Part shown: piece by piece, positions 17,220 through 26,292 of the stretch
Layout of the letters: every line of letters starts with the position of its first letter
Position numbering within the stretch: the first letter of the stretch is position 1
Assembly: GCA_023301795.1 (NCBI GenBank)
Contig: JALZVU010000088.1
Location: 1 to 64,000 of the forward strand
From: Granulosicoccus sp.
GTDB taxonomy: Bacteria; Pseudomonadota; Gammaproteobacteria; Granulosicoccales; Granulosicoccaceae
Reading direction: 5' to 3'
DNA length: 64,000 bases
Notes under the pieces: model-generated
Database searches by the model: none
What the model saw: the letters and a program-made list of their open reading frames with translations, nothing else
What the model was told of the DNA's origin: nothing
Program-made: the position numbers and the translations under genes

Positions 17220-18944
17220 TTGTCTTTAATTATCGCATTGCCGCGAGAGTCACGCCCCAGTGAACGGCGAGTTGCATTAGACCCTTCGAGGGTAGAACGG
17301 CTTGTGTCCGCGGGTGTGCAGCTGCGTATCGAGGCTGAGTGTGGTCACACGGCAAGCTTCCATGATGATGATTATCAGGGCGTTACAGTGTGCGAGGACT
17401 TCGCCCAGACCCTCAAGGGTGCAGATATTGTCACCAAGGTAGTTTGTCCAACGCTTGAGGAAATCAACCATTTTCAGCCAGGCTCCGTCCTTATTTGCTT
17501 TTTGTCGGCTTTCCAGCATCTCGAGGAGGTCGACGCACTGCGTCGACGCGGGGTGACCGTGCTGGCAATGGATAACATGCCGCGTACGACGCGCGCACAG
17601 CCTATGGACGCCATGTCCTCGCAGGCGACGGTGGCTGGATACAAGGCGGCGCTGCTGGCTGCTGAGCTGTCACCAAGGATGTTTCCGATGCTCACGACGG
17701 CTGCTGGCACCATCCGGCCATCACGCGTGTTGGTGATCGGTGCAGGTGTGGCAGGGCTACAGGCGATTGCTACAGCGCGTCGACTAGGGGCACAGGTGGA
17801 AGGTTACGATATCCGGCGTGCAGCCAAAGAACAGATTGAATCACTGGGTGCAAGGATGGTTGATACCGGTGTGGAAGTGGAGGGTGCTGGTGGTTTTGCG
17901 CGCTCACTACGCAAGGATGAACGCCAGAAACAGCACGACGTACTGGCAGAGCATCTGGCGCGTGCTCATGTGGTTATTTGTGCAGCGTCCATTCCTGGCC
18001 GCGCCGCGCCGCGTATCATTACCGAGGACATGGTGGATGGGATGTTGCCTGAGTCTGTCATTGTTGATTTGGCAGCTTCAACCGGCGGCAATTGCGAGCT
18101 TACACACATCGGCGAGCACTACTATCATCACGAAACGCTGATTGTCGGGCCCCTTAATCTGCCCAGCCACGGTGCTGTGCATGCCAGTGAGATGTATTCG
18201 CGTAACGTCCACAACATGCTGCAATTGATCATTCGGGAGAATGAGGTTGTACTTGATCCTGCTGATGACATCATCGCGCACTGTGTGGTGTGTCATCACG
18301 GCCAGGTCAACCATGCGTCCACGGCACAAAAACTGGAATTGGACCACGTCGCTTTCGGTGGTGCTGTGCACGCAGCCTCTGATTTTCCTGACGACAGCGC
18401 TGGTTGGCTGGAAGAGGCTAGCGCTGCCCATGAGGTTAAATCTACCGCCATAGTGGGTGATGAGGCATCCCCTGACGTCGATGCTGCATCTGAGCAGACA
18501 ACGTCGGCTCAGAGCCACTCGTCTGTAACGCTGCAAGAGCTTGACAGTGGCCAGCTGCTTGCAGCTTCTGGCAAAGATACAGAATCCGAGCAAACGCAAT
18601 TCTCAGCTGGCCATAGTGATACTGAGGAGCAGAGCAATTTGCTGGAGATCGATGCATTGAATGATGCTGATCAGCTCCGGGATTTGCAGGCCCTGGATGG
18701 CGTCGCAGAGAAGGCTGTCATCGATGATCAATTGCCCGCTGACGACTTCACTCGTATCGACGGTGTTGGGCCGGTATTGCAAAAGTGGCTTATTTCGTAT
18801 GGCTTCAGGCGTTATGCCGACCTTGCAGCTCTGGATGATGAGGGCGTGCAAAAACTCAACGTACAGCTTGAACTCGATGATGAAGTCGAACGTCAGGACT
18901 GGCGAGGTCAGGCACAGGTTTTGATGCAGGAAAAATCCAAATGA
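17220..18944 (+). CDS. pntAA: NAD(P) transhydrogenase subunit alpha part 1 with C-terminal H3TH-type extension
   Basis: The 574-residue protein has two parts. Residues 1 to about 375 are the NAD(H)-binding domain I of proton-translocating transhydrogenase, with RTTRAQPMDAMSSQATVAGY, the nucleotide site VIGAGVAGLQAIATARRLGA and ENEVVLDPADD. Residues about 376-507 form an acidic Ser/Gln/Asp-rich linker. Residues about 508-574 form a helix-hairpin-helix module (TRIDGVGPVLQKWLISYGF) resembling the COG3743 domain found on some NuoE and L21 proteins. Normal PntAA proteins stop near 375-400, so this is a fusion. The start is TTG 17220 with AGAGG upstream. The stop overlaps pntAB (ATGA). Confidence 0.92.
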   Translation: MSLIIALPRESRPSERRVALDPSRVERLVSAGVQLRIEAECGHTASFHDDDYQGVTVCEDFAQTLKGADIVTKVVCPTLEEINHFQPGSVLICFLSAFQHLEEVDALRRRGVTVLAMDNMPRTTRAQPMDAMSSQATVAGYKAALLAAELSPRMFPMLTTAAGTIRPSRVLVIGAGVAGLQAIATARRLGAQVEGYDIRRAAKEQIESLGARMVDTGVEVEGAGGFARSLRKDERQKQHDVLAEHLARAHVVICAASIPGRAAPRIITEDMVDGMLPESVIVDLAASTGGNCELTHIGEHYYHHETLIVGPLNLPSHGAVHASEMYSRNVHNMLQLIIRENEVVLDPADDIIAHCVVCHHGQVNHASTAQKLELDHVAFGGAVHAASDFPDDSAGWLEEASAAHEVKSTAIVGDEASPDVDAASEQTTSAQSHSSVTLQELDSGQLLAASGKDTESEQTQFSAGHSDTEEQSNLLEIDALNDADQLRDLQALDGVAEKAVIDDQLPADDFTRIDGVGPVLQKWLISYGFRRYADLAALDDEGVQKLNVQLELDDEVERQDWRGQAQVLMQEKSK

Positions 18945-19351
18945 GTGTTATAGGAGCGTTGTATCTTGTCTTGCTGGCAGCGGTAGCCGGCTATGTACTC
19001 ATCGCCAGAGTGCCCTCGTTGCTACATACTCCCATGCTGTCTGGTTCTAATTTTATTCATGGCATCGTGCTGGCCGGGGCTATGTTGGCACTATCTAATG
19101 CCTCAGGGACACTCGAGCTAGTGGTTGGTTTTGTTGCTGTTATGGCAGCTTCGGCGAACGTGGTTGGCGGTTTCATCGTCACAGACCGTATGCTCAACCT
19201 TTTTGATCGGAAAGGCAGGGGCGAACCCGGAACGCCCACCCATCAACCTAAAGAGCGCCCGGCAGGTAATATTGTCGACGGACGATCAGGCGACAGTCGG
19301 GAAGGTTCAGCCTTGCGCCCTTCAGCCACTACCAGTAAAGGTGAGCAATAG
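18941..19351 (+). CDS. pntAB: NAD(P) transhydrogenase subunit alpha part 2
   Basis: The 136-residue protein supplies the first membrane segments of the proton channel (domain II), with about three helices between residues 4 and 90 (VGFVAVMAASANVVGGF is typical). It is longer than usual for the family because of a hydrophilic tail of about 40 residues rich in Gly, Arg and Ser after GGFIVTDRML. The start overlaps the pntAA stop and pntB begins 4 bases after its end, so the three subunits form one operon in the split arrangement seen in many proteobacteria. Confidence 0.92.
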   Translation: MSVIGALYLVLLAAVAGYVLIARVPSLLHTPMLSGSNFIHGIVLAGAMLALSNASGTLELVVGFVAVMAASANVVGGFIVTDRMLNLFDRKGRGEPGTPTHQPKERPAGNIVDGRSGDSREGSALRPSATTSKGEQ

Positions 19352-19354
19352 CGC

Positions 19355-20743
19355 ATGGGTGAATCTGTTTCCATTCCGGTTCAGCTTGCCTGGTTTGTCG
19401 CTACGGTGCTGTTCATCACCGCTCTTCGCCAGTTAAGTTCACCGGTAAAGGCGCGCAAAGGCATCTGGGTTGCCGGTGCGGGTATGGTGTTGGCACTAGG
19501 TTCGATGTTGTTTCATCCTGAGCTCACGGCCAATCATGGTCTGATTCTCATCGCGGTTATCAGTGGTGCGCTTCTGTCCATCGTTCACGCGCGGCGTGTG
19601 GATATGACGCGTATGCCGCAAATGATCGCCTTGTATAACGGGCTGGGTGGGCTTGCTGCTGCAGGCGTTGCCACGTTGGTCTTGTTGCACGTGTCGCGCT
19701 ATGGCGCGGCCCCCAAGGCGCTGGCCACGTTGGGCGCGTTGATTGGCTGTGTTGCTTTTGCCGGTTCCATCTTTGCATTTTTGCGTCTGAATGGTTTTTT
19801 CAACAGCGAGCAAGGCTTTGCAAAGCGTCAGGTGGCCTACCTGGCCAATGGTGCCCTGGTGATGCTGCTAGGTCTGATTCTGGCCACTTCATCCACCGCT
19901 CACCCTGTTTTGCTGTTGGTGTTTGTTGCACTAGCCATGAGCTTTGGCGTGTTGATGACTCTGCCAACATCGGCTGCGGACATGCCTGTACTCATTTCTT
20001 TTTACAACGCACTCACCGGGCTTGCGGTCGCATTTGACGGGTTTGTTATTGATAATCCTGCCATGGTGGTTGCCGGTACGATTGTGTTTGCGGCAGGCTC
20101 ATTGTTAACCCGATTGATGGCACGTGCCGTTAATCGACGTCTCAGCGAAATCATGTATTCAGGATTTGGTATGAGTACTGACGAAGACGGAGCACAGGCC
20201 AGGAAGGATCACGTCAACACTATCGATTCCAGAGACGCCGCAGTGGATATGGCTTACGCCCGTCGTGTCGTGATTGTGCCCGGATACGGTATGGCCACGG
20301 CGCAGGCGCAGCACAAGCTACGAGAATTGACACAGTTGCTGGACGAGCGTGGGGTTGAAACCAGTTTTGCGATTCACCCTGTTGCCGGAAGGATGCCGGG
20401 GCACATGAATGTCCTGCTGGCAGAGGCAGGTGTGCCTTACGAGAAGATTCAGGACTTGTCTCAGATTAACGCCGAGTTCTCCGAGGTTGATGTGGCTATG
20501 GTTGTCGGCGCCAACGACATCGTTAACCCCGCAGCGCTTGTTGACAGTGAGTCGCCCCTATTTGGTATGCCTATTCTGGAAGTCGACAACGCAAAACGCG
20601 TGATCGTGCTTAAACGTGGTGATGGCACCGGGTACGCAGGTGTCGAGAACCCTTTGCTTTTCGCGCCTGTGACGCGTGTTCTGTTTGGTGACGCCAGAGA
20701 GTCTGTTCAGGATTTAATCATGTCGATCAAAAGTCTGGACTAG
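19355..20743 (+). CDS. pntB: NAD(P) transhydrogenase subunit beta
   Basis: The 462-residue protein has the membrane part of domain II (about eight or nine helices, residues 5-265) and the NADP(H)-binding domain III. The latter shows VIVPGYGMATAQAQ, AIHPVAGRMPGHMNVLLAEA, VGANDIVNPAA and VLKRGDGTGYAGVENPL. With PntAA and PntAB it couples proton entry to reduction of NADP+ by NADH, feeding NADPH to biosynthesis. It is the last gene of the operon; no hairpin with a T-run was found right after it. Confidence 0.97.
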   Translation: MGESVSIPVQLAWFVATVLFITALRQLSSPVKARKGIWVAGAGMVLALGSMLFHPELTANHGLILIAVISGALLSIVHARRVDMTRMPQMIALYNGLGGLAAAGVATLVLLHVSRYGAAPKALATLGALIGCVAFAGSIFAFLRLNGFFNSEQGFAKRQVAYLANGALVMLLGLILATSSTAHPVLLLVFVALAMSFGVLMTLPTSAADMPVLISFYNALTGLAVAFDGFVIDNPAMVVAGTIVFAAGSLLTRLMARAVNRRLSEIMYSGFGMSTDEDGAQARKDHVNTIDSRDAAVDMAYARRVVIVPGYGMATAQAQHKLRELTQLLDERGVETSFAIHPVAGRMPGHMNVLLAEAGVPYEKIQDLSQINAEFSEVDVAMVVGANDIVNPAALVDSESPLFGMPILEVDNAKRVIVLKRGDGTGYAGVENPLLFAPVTRVLFGDARESVQDLIMSIKSLD

Positions 20744-21099
20744 ATTGAGCTGCGAGGAAGTTTGCCCGAGAATAACGCGCGAGCAGTCTATTCACTAGCA
20801 GTCGTCCTTAGAGTCAGATCACGCTACTTTTAGATCTTCGGTTGGTAACCACTGACATGTCCCTCGTTATTCGCACACGGCGTTCGACGGACGGCCTCCT
20901 GGCGTCGTCGTCTCATGTAGTGCTTTCGAAACAGTCAGGCCGTGGTTTGTTGGCTGTGTAATCAGTTACTTATCGTTAATAGTCGGCCGTAGTTAACCCC
21001 TTTCATAGTCGAACAATTGGCGGTTTTTTAATAAAATAGTGTTACTTAGCTAGTAATTTGTCATCCCCGGGCCTTGACGTCAAAATATTTTTGTAGGCC

Positions 21100-21108
21100 T
21101 TATGCACA
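21100..21108 (+). promoter_or_regulatory. DnaA-box-like site (TTATGCACA)
   Basis: TTATGCACA fits the TTATNCACA consensus. It stands 170 bases left of the denser cluster and borders the AT-rich part of the region. Confidence 0.4.
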
Positions 21109-21277
21109 AGAGTCAAAAATAAGAAGAAGCTCTGCAATTTGTTGCAGCAGTTGTTGAAAATAATTCTCATTTTTCTAGTAACTATTTGATAAATAAATGA
21201 GTTTTTGAAATTGATCAAAGTTTGCTCATTTTTTTGTAACCTTCAAGCCGACAACGTTTAAAGAGTTTTTCTTAGCT

Positions 21278-21312
21278 TTGTCCACATACTTATCCACAGT
21301 TTCTGTTGATAA
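21278..21312. promoter_or_regulatory. Cluster of three DnaA-box-like sites
   Basis: Within 35 bases there are TTGTCCACA (21278, one mismatch), TTATCCACA (21290, perfect consensus) and, on the other strand, TTATCAACA (21304-21312, one mismatch). Such spacing is common in origins and in DnaA-controlled promoters. The next gene is priA, encoding the replication-restart helicase, which makes a DnaA link plausible, but no binding is shown here. Confidence 0.55.
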
Positions 21313-21469
21313 AATTAAATAATTTGACGCTTAGATGATGGAAAACTGCCGCCAGTATTCAGACACAATCCCAATGTGCGCTTGTCACGTAGAACGTGTC
21401 CATTGCAATGTGTGCCGGTAGTGCTGAGATCGAAACCGCGTCGACTGGCATGACAGGCACGCTATCGTT

Positions 21470-23656
21470 ATGAGCCGTCTGGTTCAGGTTGCGATTCCGA
21501 CACCGCTCTATCGCCTGTTCGATTACAACTGGTCAGGGGATGCGCCCATCGTCAGGGGTGCCCGTGTTGGAGTGCCCTTTGGGCGACGACAGGTGATCGG
21601 TATTGTGCTGGGCGAGCTGGAATCTACACAGGTCCCGTTGAACAAACTGCGAGCGGTGCAGCGCATCATTGATGATGTCCCGCTAATACCGGCCGATATC
21701 ATGGACCTGCTTAGCTGGGCCAGTCGTTACTATCACCATCCACTGGGTGAGGTGCTGATGTCTGCACTGCCCAGCCGCTTGCGCAAAGGGCAGGCTGCTG
21801 ACATCGCTGAACGAGAATTCTTTGTATGGACTGGCCCGGTACCTGTTCCCGAGTCTCTGCAAAGCGCTAGGGTTCAATATCAAATTGCCGAATACCTTGC
21901 CAATCTGGGAGGAAAGTCTGCCGCGGCTGATGCTCTGGTAAGAATCAGCCCTCGATGGCGCACCTCCATTGCGTCTTTGATAAAAAAGCAAATGGTGGTT
22001 TGCGAGAGGGCGTTACACATTCCTGATAACACCTCCAATGCCTCGGCACCTGTGCTTGCTGACGAGCAAAAGCATGCCGTGGATTTGATTGTCAGCGCCT
22101 TGAATAGTGATCAACGCTTCTTGTTAAACGGGGTGACAGGCAGCGGTAAGACCGAAGTGTATTTACGCAGCATTGAGGCTGCGAGCGCCAAAGGCTTGCA
22201 GTCCCTAGTGCTGGTGCCTGAAATTTCACTGACGCCACAGTTAATGAGTCGCTTCGAGCAACGTCTTGATGGGTGTCTTGTCAGTCTTCATTCAGGACTG
22301 AACGACACTGAACGCATGCAGAACTGGTTATGTGCCGCTCAAGGGTATGCGAATGTGGTGATCGGTACGCGCTCATCCATACTTGCGCCCATGCCGCATC
22401 TAGGGCTCATCATTGTGGATGAAGAGCACGATGGCTCTTTTAAACAACAAGACGGATTTCGTTATCATGCGCGCGATCTTGCACTGCTACGTGCACGCGC
22501 GTGCAAATGCCCGATCGTGCTGGGTAGTGCAACACCCTCGTTTGAATCGCTCAACAATGTCGCTAACGGTAAATTCATCGAGTTGCCTTTAACCCAGCGC
22601 GCGGGGGAGGCTGTACCGCCAACGCTTGCGTTGATGGATATCCGACGTCGAAAGCTGATTGAAGGGCTCAGTGATCGGATGATAGAGGCGATTAAAAAAC
22701 ATCTTGATAATGCAGGTCAGGCACTTATTTTCATTAATCGTCGTGGCTTTGCGCCAACGCTCTTATGTAACGATTGTGGTGCAGCTGCTGATTGCAGACG
22801 TTGTGATGCGCACATGACCGTGCATGCAAGGCATAACCGGCTACGCTGCCATCATTGTGGTTCAGAGCGAGCAATGCCTACTGGTTGTGAGAGTTGTGGT
22901 TCTGTTGAGCTCGATCGAGTAGGTTATGGTACGGAGCGTATCGCTCAAGCGTTGAGTGAGGCCTTTCCAGATATATTGATAGCTCGAATAGATCGTGACA
23001 GTACACGTCGCAAAGGTGCGTTAGAGCAGCAACTGGATCTTGCTACCAGCGGTGAAGCGCGAATTCTTGTTGGTACACAAATGCTGGCTAAAGGCCATCA
23101 CTTTCCCAAGTTGACCCTAGTGGGAATACTGGATGCTGATCGTGGACTTTTCGGCACCGATTTTCGTTCACTGGAAAATATGGGGCAACTGATCTTGCAG
23201 GTTGCAGGTCGTGCAGGGCGAGAAAAAAACAGCGGTACTGTAATGATACAGACACGTAACCCTGACAACCCGATGCTGCAAACGCTGATCAACGATGGAT
23301 ATCCTGCTTTTGCCTCTGTTGCCATGGGGGAACGCAAGCTTGCTCAGCTACCACCCTATTCGTTTATGGCATTGATTCGCGCAGAGGCTGCTGATGGGCG
23401 TGAGCCACATCGTTTTTTGCTGGAGGTGGTCGAAACCCTGAAAAACTATAATGTCGGTCAGCTTGATGTCTTGGGGCCGGTGCCGGCACCCATGGAAAAG
23501 CTGGGTGGTCGTTTTCGTGCACAGCTGCTGCTGCAATCTAATTTACGATCAACGCTGAATGACAGTCTGACCAGACTTTGCAATGTGATTGACGGGTTGT
23601 CGGGGGCGCGACGCTGTCGCTGGTCAATTGACGTTGATCCAGTGGATTTATTTTAG
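21470..23656 (+). CDS. priA: Primosomal replication-restart helicase PriA
   Basis: The 728-residue protein has the N-terminal DNA 3'-end-binding domain, a superfamily 2 helicase core with Walker A GVTGSGKTEVYL (from residue 221) and a DEEH box (VDEEHDGSF). The zinc-binding insert has eight cysteines in CxxC pairs (CNDCGAAADCRRCDAH; CHHCGSERAMPTGCESCGS), followed by helicase motifs such as VGTQMLAKGHHFP. PriA recognises stalled forks and loads DnaB away from oriC. Upstream lies the DnaA-box region. In related genomes priA is also near argS. Confidence 0.97.
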   Translation: MSRLVQVAIPTPLYRLFDYNWSGDAPIVRGARVGVPFGRRQVIGIVLGELESTQVPLNKLRAVQRIIDDVPLIPADIMDLLSWASRYYHHPLGEVLMSALPSRLRKGQAADIAEREFFVWTGPVPVPESLQSARVQYQIAEYLANLGGKSAAADALVRISPRWRTSIASLIKKQMVVCERALHIPDNTSNASAPVLADEQKHAVDLIVSALNSDQRFLLNGVTGSGKTEVYLRSIEAASAKGLQSLVLVPEISLTPQLMSRFEQRLDGCLVSLHSGLNDTERMQNWLCAAQGYANVVIGTRSSILAPMPHLGLIIVDEEHDGSFKQQDGFRYHARDLALLRARACKCPIVLGSATPSFESLNNVANGKFIELPLTQRAGEAVPPTLALMDIRRRKLIEGLSDRMIEAIKKHLDNAGQALIFINRRGFAPTLLCNDCGAAADCRRCDAHMTVHARHNRLRCHHCGSERAMPTGCESCGSVELDRVGYGTERIAQALSEAFPDILIARIDRDSTRRKGALEQQLDLATSGEARILVGTQMLAKGHHFPKLTLVGILDADRGLFGTDFRSLENMGQLILQVAGRAGREKNSGTVMIQTRNPDNPMLQTLINDGYPAFASVAMGERKLAQLPPYSFMALIRAEAADGREPHRFLLEVVETLKNYNVGQLDVLGPVPAPMEKLGGRFRAQLLLQSNLRSTLNDSLTRLCNVIDGLSGARRCRWSIDVDPVDLF

Positions 23657-23917
23657 TGTGTAGTGTGCTAGCCGTGAGCTGATTTTCTTCGCTATCTGTC
23701 TGGCTGAATAACAATTACTTGCACGTCATGCAACTAATGCGCAGGCGTTACCTATTCTTTGTTAAGTCTCCGTGTTTGTGGGGAATTTTTCGAATATGAA
23801 GATGTCCACACCGTTCGTGTCGTTAGCTTGAAGACAATGTGTATTCATCTGATCACTGTTTTGACAGTCAACGTATACAGACTCCATTGACACCGCTACA
23901 TAAGCAATATTCGCCTT

Positions 23918-26125
23918 ATGACTATTAACGACAACGATGTACTTGATACACCTGTGGCAGCCGGCCATAACGAACCACTAGCGCCTTTTGCGCAGGACGC
24001 TGCAGCGCTCGGGCAGATGCTGGTGACCAAGACAACGCTTCTCGATGGGGGGACACCCGAAGGCAAGCGTGAAGAGATCTTGCATTACTTTCATCAAAGC
24101 TTCTCTTTATACGAATCACTGTTTGAATGCCTTGCAAGCGATGAGGCCTATTACCAGAGGGCTAGTCCGCTTCGCCACCCGTTGATTTTCTATTACGGGC
24201 ATACCGCCGTATTTTTTATCAATAAATTGAATGTCGCCAATCTTATTGATGAGCGTATTGATCCTGCGCTTGAGTCCTCTCTGGCAATCGGTGTTGATGA
24301 AATGTCATGGGACGATTTGAATGACAAGCACTACGACTGGCCTACACCTGCGGTTGTAAAAGACTATCGCGACAAGACTCGTGCTTTGGTGGATAACTAC
24401 ATCAGAACGTGTGATTTAAGCTTGCCGATAAAGTGGAACGATCCCATGTGGATCATCATGATGGGCATCGAGCATGAGAGGATCCATCTGGAAACCTCAT
24501 CAGTGCTGATGAGGGAGTTACCGCTCGACTCGGTGCAACCTCACAAGCTGTGGGGGAACATTTGCAAGGACACAGATACCGCTCCTGTTAATGAATTGTT
24601 ACCGGTAAAAGGTGGATCGGTTGTTGTGGGTAAGTCAAAGGATGACCCAATTTACGGCTGGGATGTCGAGTATGGTGAGGAGACGTTTGAAGTTGCTGAC
24701 TATAACGCCAGTAAGTATCTGGTCAGTAATGGTGAGTTCATGGAGTTTATCGAAGCTGGTGGGTACAGCACACGCAAGTACTGGACAGATGAGGGTTGGG
24801 GTTGGATTCAATACCGCAAGGCGCAAATGCCGGTCTTCTGGCGTCATGATGGAAGCCAGTACCTGTATCGCACCATGCTTGAAGAAATTGCTATGCCGTG
24901 GAATTGGCCAGCTGATCTGACTTATCTTGAATCCAAGGCATTTTGTGAGTGGAAGTCTGCACAAACAGGCAAAAGTTTGCGCCTGCCTACCGAAGCCGAA
25001 TGGCATCGTTTGAGGGAGAACGTAGATACCGACCAACCCTTCTGGAGTAACGCGCCAGGCAATATCAATCTTGAGTACGACATGTCGTCCTGCCCGGTTA
25101 ATCGCCATGAGTGCCAAGGTGGTTTTTTCGATATTATTGGTAACGTGTGGCAGTGGACCGAAACACCGGTTGATGGTTTGGCAGGTTATGAGGTTCATCC
25201 GGCGTACGATGACTTTTCTACACCCACGTTCGACGGTAAGCACAATATCTTTAAAGGCGGTTGCTGGATTTCAACAGGAAACTATGCAATCAAAAGTTCG
25301 CGTTATGCCTTCAGACGGCATTTCTATCAACACTCCGGAATGCGCTACGTCGAAGCCGGACCTCTACCGGAAGTAAAGATGAATATTTACGAGATGGACG
25401 ATGCGGTGTCGCAATACATCGAATTTCACTACGGTGATGAATACTTCGGTGTTCCCAACTTCCCGGTGGCGTGTATTGAGCATTGCATGTCGGTGGCCTC
25501 TGAGCTGCCTCGAGCTAAGGCACTGGATCTTGGTTGCGCGACGGGCCGCTCAAGCTTTGAGCTGGCCAGGCACTTTGACCATGTTGATGCGCTTGACTTT
25601 TCGGCACGTCTTATTAATGCGCCCTCGCAGCTTCAATCGTCTGGCACGCAGCGATACGCCATTCAGGATGAGGGTGATCTTGTTACCTACAAGGAAGTGA
25701 CGCTTGCCGGACTCGGCTACGAAGGGGTAAAAGACAAGGTGAATTTCATGCAGGGAGATGCGTGTAACTTACCGGAAAAATTCACCGGCTATGATCTTGT
25801 GTTCGCTGGCAACCTGATTGACCGATTGTATGATCCCAGCGGGTTTATCGAGCTGATCAAGACCCGTATCAATGCGGGTGGCATTCTGGCGATTTCATCG
25901 CCTTACACGTGGCTGGAAGATTTCACCGAGAAGGACAAATGGCTGGGCGGATTCAAAGCAGATACTGGCGAGAACTTCACAACGCTTGAAGGGCTGGCGC
26001 AGGCGTTATTGCCAGAATTCACGGCCATCGCACCTCCTGTCGATGTGCCCTTTGTGATTCGCGAGACTCGCCGCAAGCATCAGCACACGGTTGCGGAATT
26101 ATCGTTCTGGAAAAAACGTGATTAG
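23918..26125 (+). CDS. ovoA: 5-histidylcysteine sulfoxide synthase / 4-mercaptohistidine N1-methyltransferase (ovothiol synthesis)
   Basis: The 735-residue protein matches full-length OvoA. The N-terminal DinB-like helical domain holds the iron motif H186-x3-H190-x-E192 (HERIHLE). A formylglycine-enzyme-type sulfatase-modifying domain follows (about 230-460; LRLPTEAEWHRL, GNVWQWTETPV, RYAFRRHFYQHSGMRYVE). A class I SAM methyltransferase domain forms the C-terminus (about 520-735; ALDLGCATGRSSFELARHF). It joins cysteine to histidine carbon 5 with oxygen and methylates the product, giving the antioxidant ovothiol A after C-S cleavage. The separate lyase gene is not adjacent. It stands alone between priA and argS, with 261 bases upstream and 167 downstream. 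Confidence 0.93.
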   Translation: MTINDNDVLDTPVAAGHNEPLAPFAQDAAALGQMLVTKTTLLDGGTPEGKREEILHYFHQSFSLYESLFECLASDEAYYQRASPLRHPLIFYYGHTAVFFINKLNVANLIDERIDPALESSLAIGVDEMSWDDLNDKHYDWPTPAVVKDYRDKTRALVDNYIRTCDLSLPIKWNDPMWIIMMGIEHERIHLETSSVLMRELPLDSVQPHKLWGNICKDTDTAPVNELLPVKGGSVVVGKSKDDPIYGWDVEYGEETFEVADYNASKYLVSNGEFMEFIEAGGYSTRKYWTDEGWGWIQYRKAQMPVFWRHDGSQYLYRTMLEEIAMPWNWPADLTYLESKAFCEWKSAQTGKSLRLPTEAEWHRLRENVDTDQPFWSNAPGNINLEYDMSSCPVNRHECQGGFFDIIGNVWQWTETPVDGLAGYEVHPAYDDFSTPTFDGKHNIFKGGCWISTGNYAIKSSRYAFRRHFYQHSGMRYVEAGPLPEVKMNIYEMDDAVSQYIEFHYGDEYFGVPNFPVACIEHCMSVASELPRAKALDLGCATGRSSFELARHFDHVDALDFSARLINAPSQLQSSGTQRYAIQDEGDLVTYKEVTLAGLGYEGVKDKVNFMQGDACNLPEKFTGYDLVFAGNLIDRLYDPSGFIELIKTRINAGGILAISSPYTWLEDFTEKDKWLGGFKADTGENFTTLEGLAQALLPEFTAIAPPVDVPFVIRETRRKHQHTVAELSFWKKRD

Positions 26126-26292
26126 TGTCTAGAGGAACGTCTAAAGCAATTCAAAAGCTCGACACTTTCACATTTTGGTCATTAGCCTGGTGGGCTCGTT
26201 GAGGCTCACCGGCGAATACTGGTTGTGATTACGTGGTTTCATGATTAATCCACGATAGACTCGGTGTCTAGTCATCCAGTCTGGACGTAGTA

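Larger units (their letters stand above)
20744..21469. other. 726-base non-coding AT-rich region upstream of priA
   Basis: No credible gene lies here. The right half (about 21000-21340) is clearly richer in A and T than its surroundings. It holds DnaA-box-like 9-mers (21100 and 21278-21312), a small hairpin CTGCAA-TTTG-TTGCAG (21132-21147), a Fur-box-like 19-mer (21156-21174), and an AT-rich hairpin AAATGAG/CTCATTT (21195-21231) running into seven T residues, which looks like a weak terminator. Together these suggest a regulatory or replication-related stretch, or an unannotated small RNA. None of these can be decided by eye. Confidence 0.6.

Noticed and set aside
18078-18599. 173-codon frame on the minus strand inside pntAA
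   Set aside because: It is opposite conserved transhydrogenase sequence and has no independent start context or domain.
20847-20858. 12-base match to the RAYT upstream hairpin (AACCACTGACAT also at 28927)
   Set aside because: Matches of this length are expected by chance many times in a window of this size and the other hairpin arm is not conserved.
20744-21469. Calling this the chromosomal origin outright
   Set aside because: Only four box-like sites, no origin-type neighbours such as dnaA, dnaN, gidA or parAB, and no change of gene direction; it is reported only as a candidate.
24635-25243. 202-codon frame on the minus strand inside ovoA
   Set aside because: It lies fully inside the conserved sulfatase-modifying domain region and has no recognisable domain.
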